NCBI GenBank assembly: GCA_041595355.1
Contig: JBFHKO010000184.1
Span: 1-5,003, forward strand
Length of the DNA: 5,003 nt
Source: JBFHKO01 sp041595355
Lineage (GTDB): Bacteria > Pseudomonadota > Gammaproteobacteria > Enterobacterales > Aeromonadaceae
Direction of reading: 5' to 3'
Shown: piece by piece, positions 4,995 through 5,003 of the stretch
Numbering within the stretch: position 1 is the stretch's first letter
Layout: every line of letters starts with the position of its first letter
Notes under the pieces: model-generated
Seen by the model: only the letters and a program-made list of their open reading frames with translations
Told to the model about the DNA's origin: nothing
The model's database searches: none
Made by a program: the position numbers and the translations under genes

Positions 4995-5003
4995 CACTTC
5001 GGC
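4986..5003 (+). terminator. Left half of a probable intrinsic terminator, cut by the window end
   Basis: AAAAACCGCC, then ACTTC, then GGC at the last three bases, is the start of an A-tract/GC-stem/loop/GC-stem/T-tract hairpin. If the next bases are GGTTTTT, it would be a bidirectional terminator ending rlmI transcription about 100 nt after its stop. The completing half is not visible, so this is a prediction. The stretch 4903-4950 before it shows no gene or clear signal. Confidence 0.55.

Noticed and set aside
1..5003. Mobile element, defence system or other undescribed multi-gene system
   Set aside because: All complete genes belong to known families with normal lengths. No transposase, integrase, toxin-antitoxin pair, CRISPR repeat or abrupt low-GC island is seen.

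Overview
The window reads as chromosomal DNA of a GC-rich gammaproteobacterium. SapD and SapF closely resemble the enterobacterial proteins. A yccX-type acylphosphatase gene sits head to head with rlmI, the arrangement known from Escherichia coli. High GC together with these gene types would suit the Aeromonadaceae (for example Oceanimonas or Zobellella), but that placement is inference. No phage, transposon, CRISPR or tRNA/rRNA gene is visible, and this looks like ordinary core-genome sequence.

Layout. Positions 1-1801 (+) hold the 3' end of a sap operon: sapD, lacking only its first few bases, and sapF, joined by an ATGA overlap. They encode the two ATPase subunits of a Sap-type ABC transporter. 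After 92 bp comes a small outer-membrane beta-barrel gene (1894-2415, +), probably eight-stranded and strongly acidic. It converges with a CHAD-domain gene (2412-3239, -), and the two stop codons share one CTAG tetranucleotide. The CHAD gene follows an acylphosphatase gene (3241-3516, -) after one base, so the two probably form an operon. A divergent intergenic region (about 3517-3708) carries a good sigma70-like promoter for rlmI (3709-4902, +), a 23S rRNA m5C methyltransferase, and a weaker promoter candidate for the minus-strand pair. The last 100 bp hold an imperfect 22-bp tandem repeat and the left half of what looks like an intrinsic terminator, cut by the window edge.

How the genes relate. 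SapD and SapF would energise the SapBC permease, whose genes are expected just upstream. The barrel protein has no proven link to Sap. The acylphosphatase and the CHAD protein, whose family binds polyphosphate, may share phosphate-related metabolism, but this rests only on their tight spacing. RlmI acts on ribosomes. No clearly novel system was found. The points most worth a second look are the asparagine at the H-loop position of both Sap ATPases, the acylphosphatase-CHAD coupling, the Asp/Cys-rich loop of the barrel protein, and the structure of the divergent promoter region.
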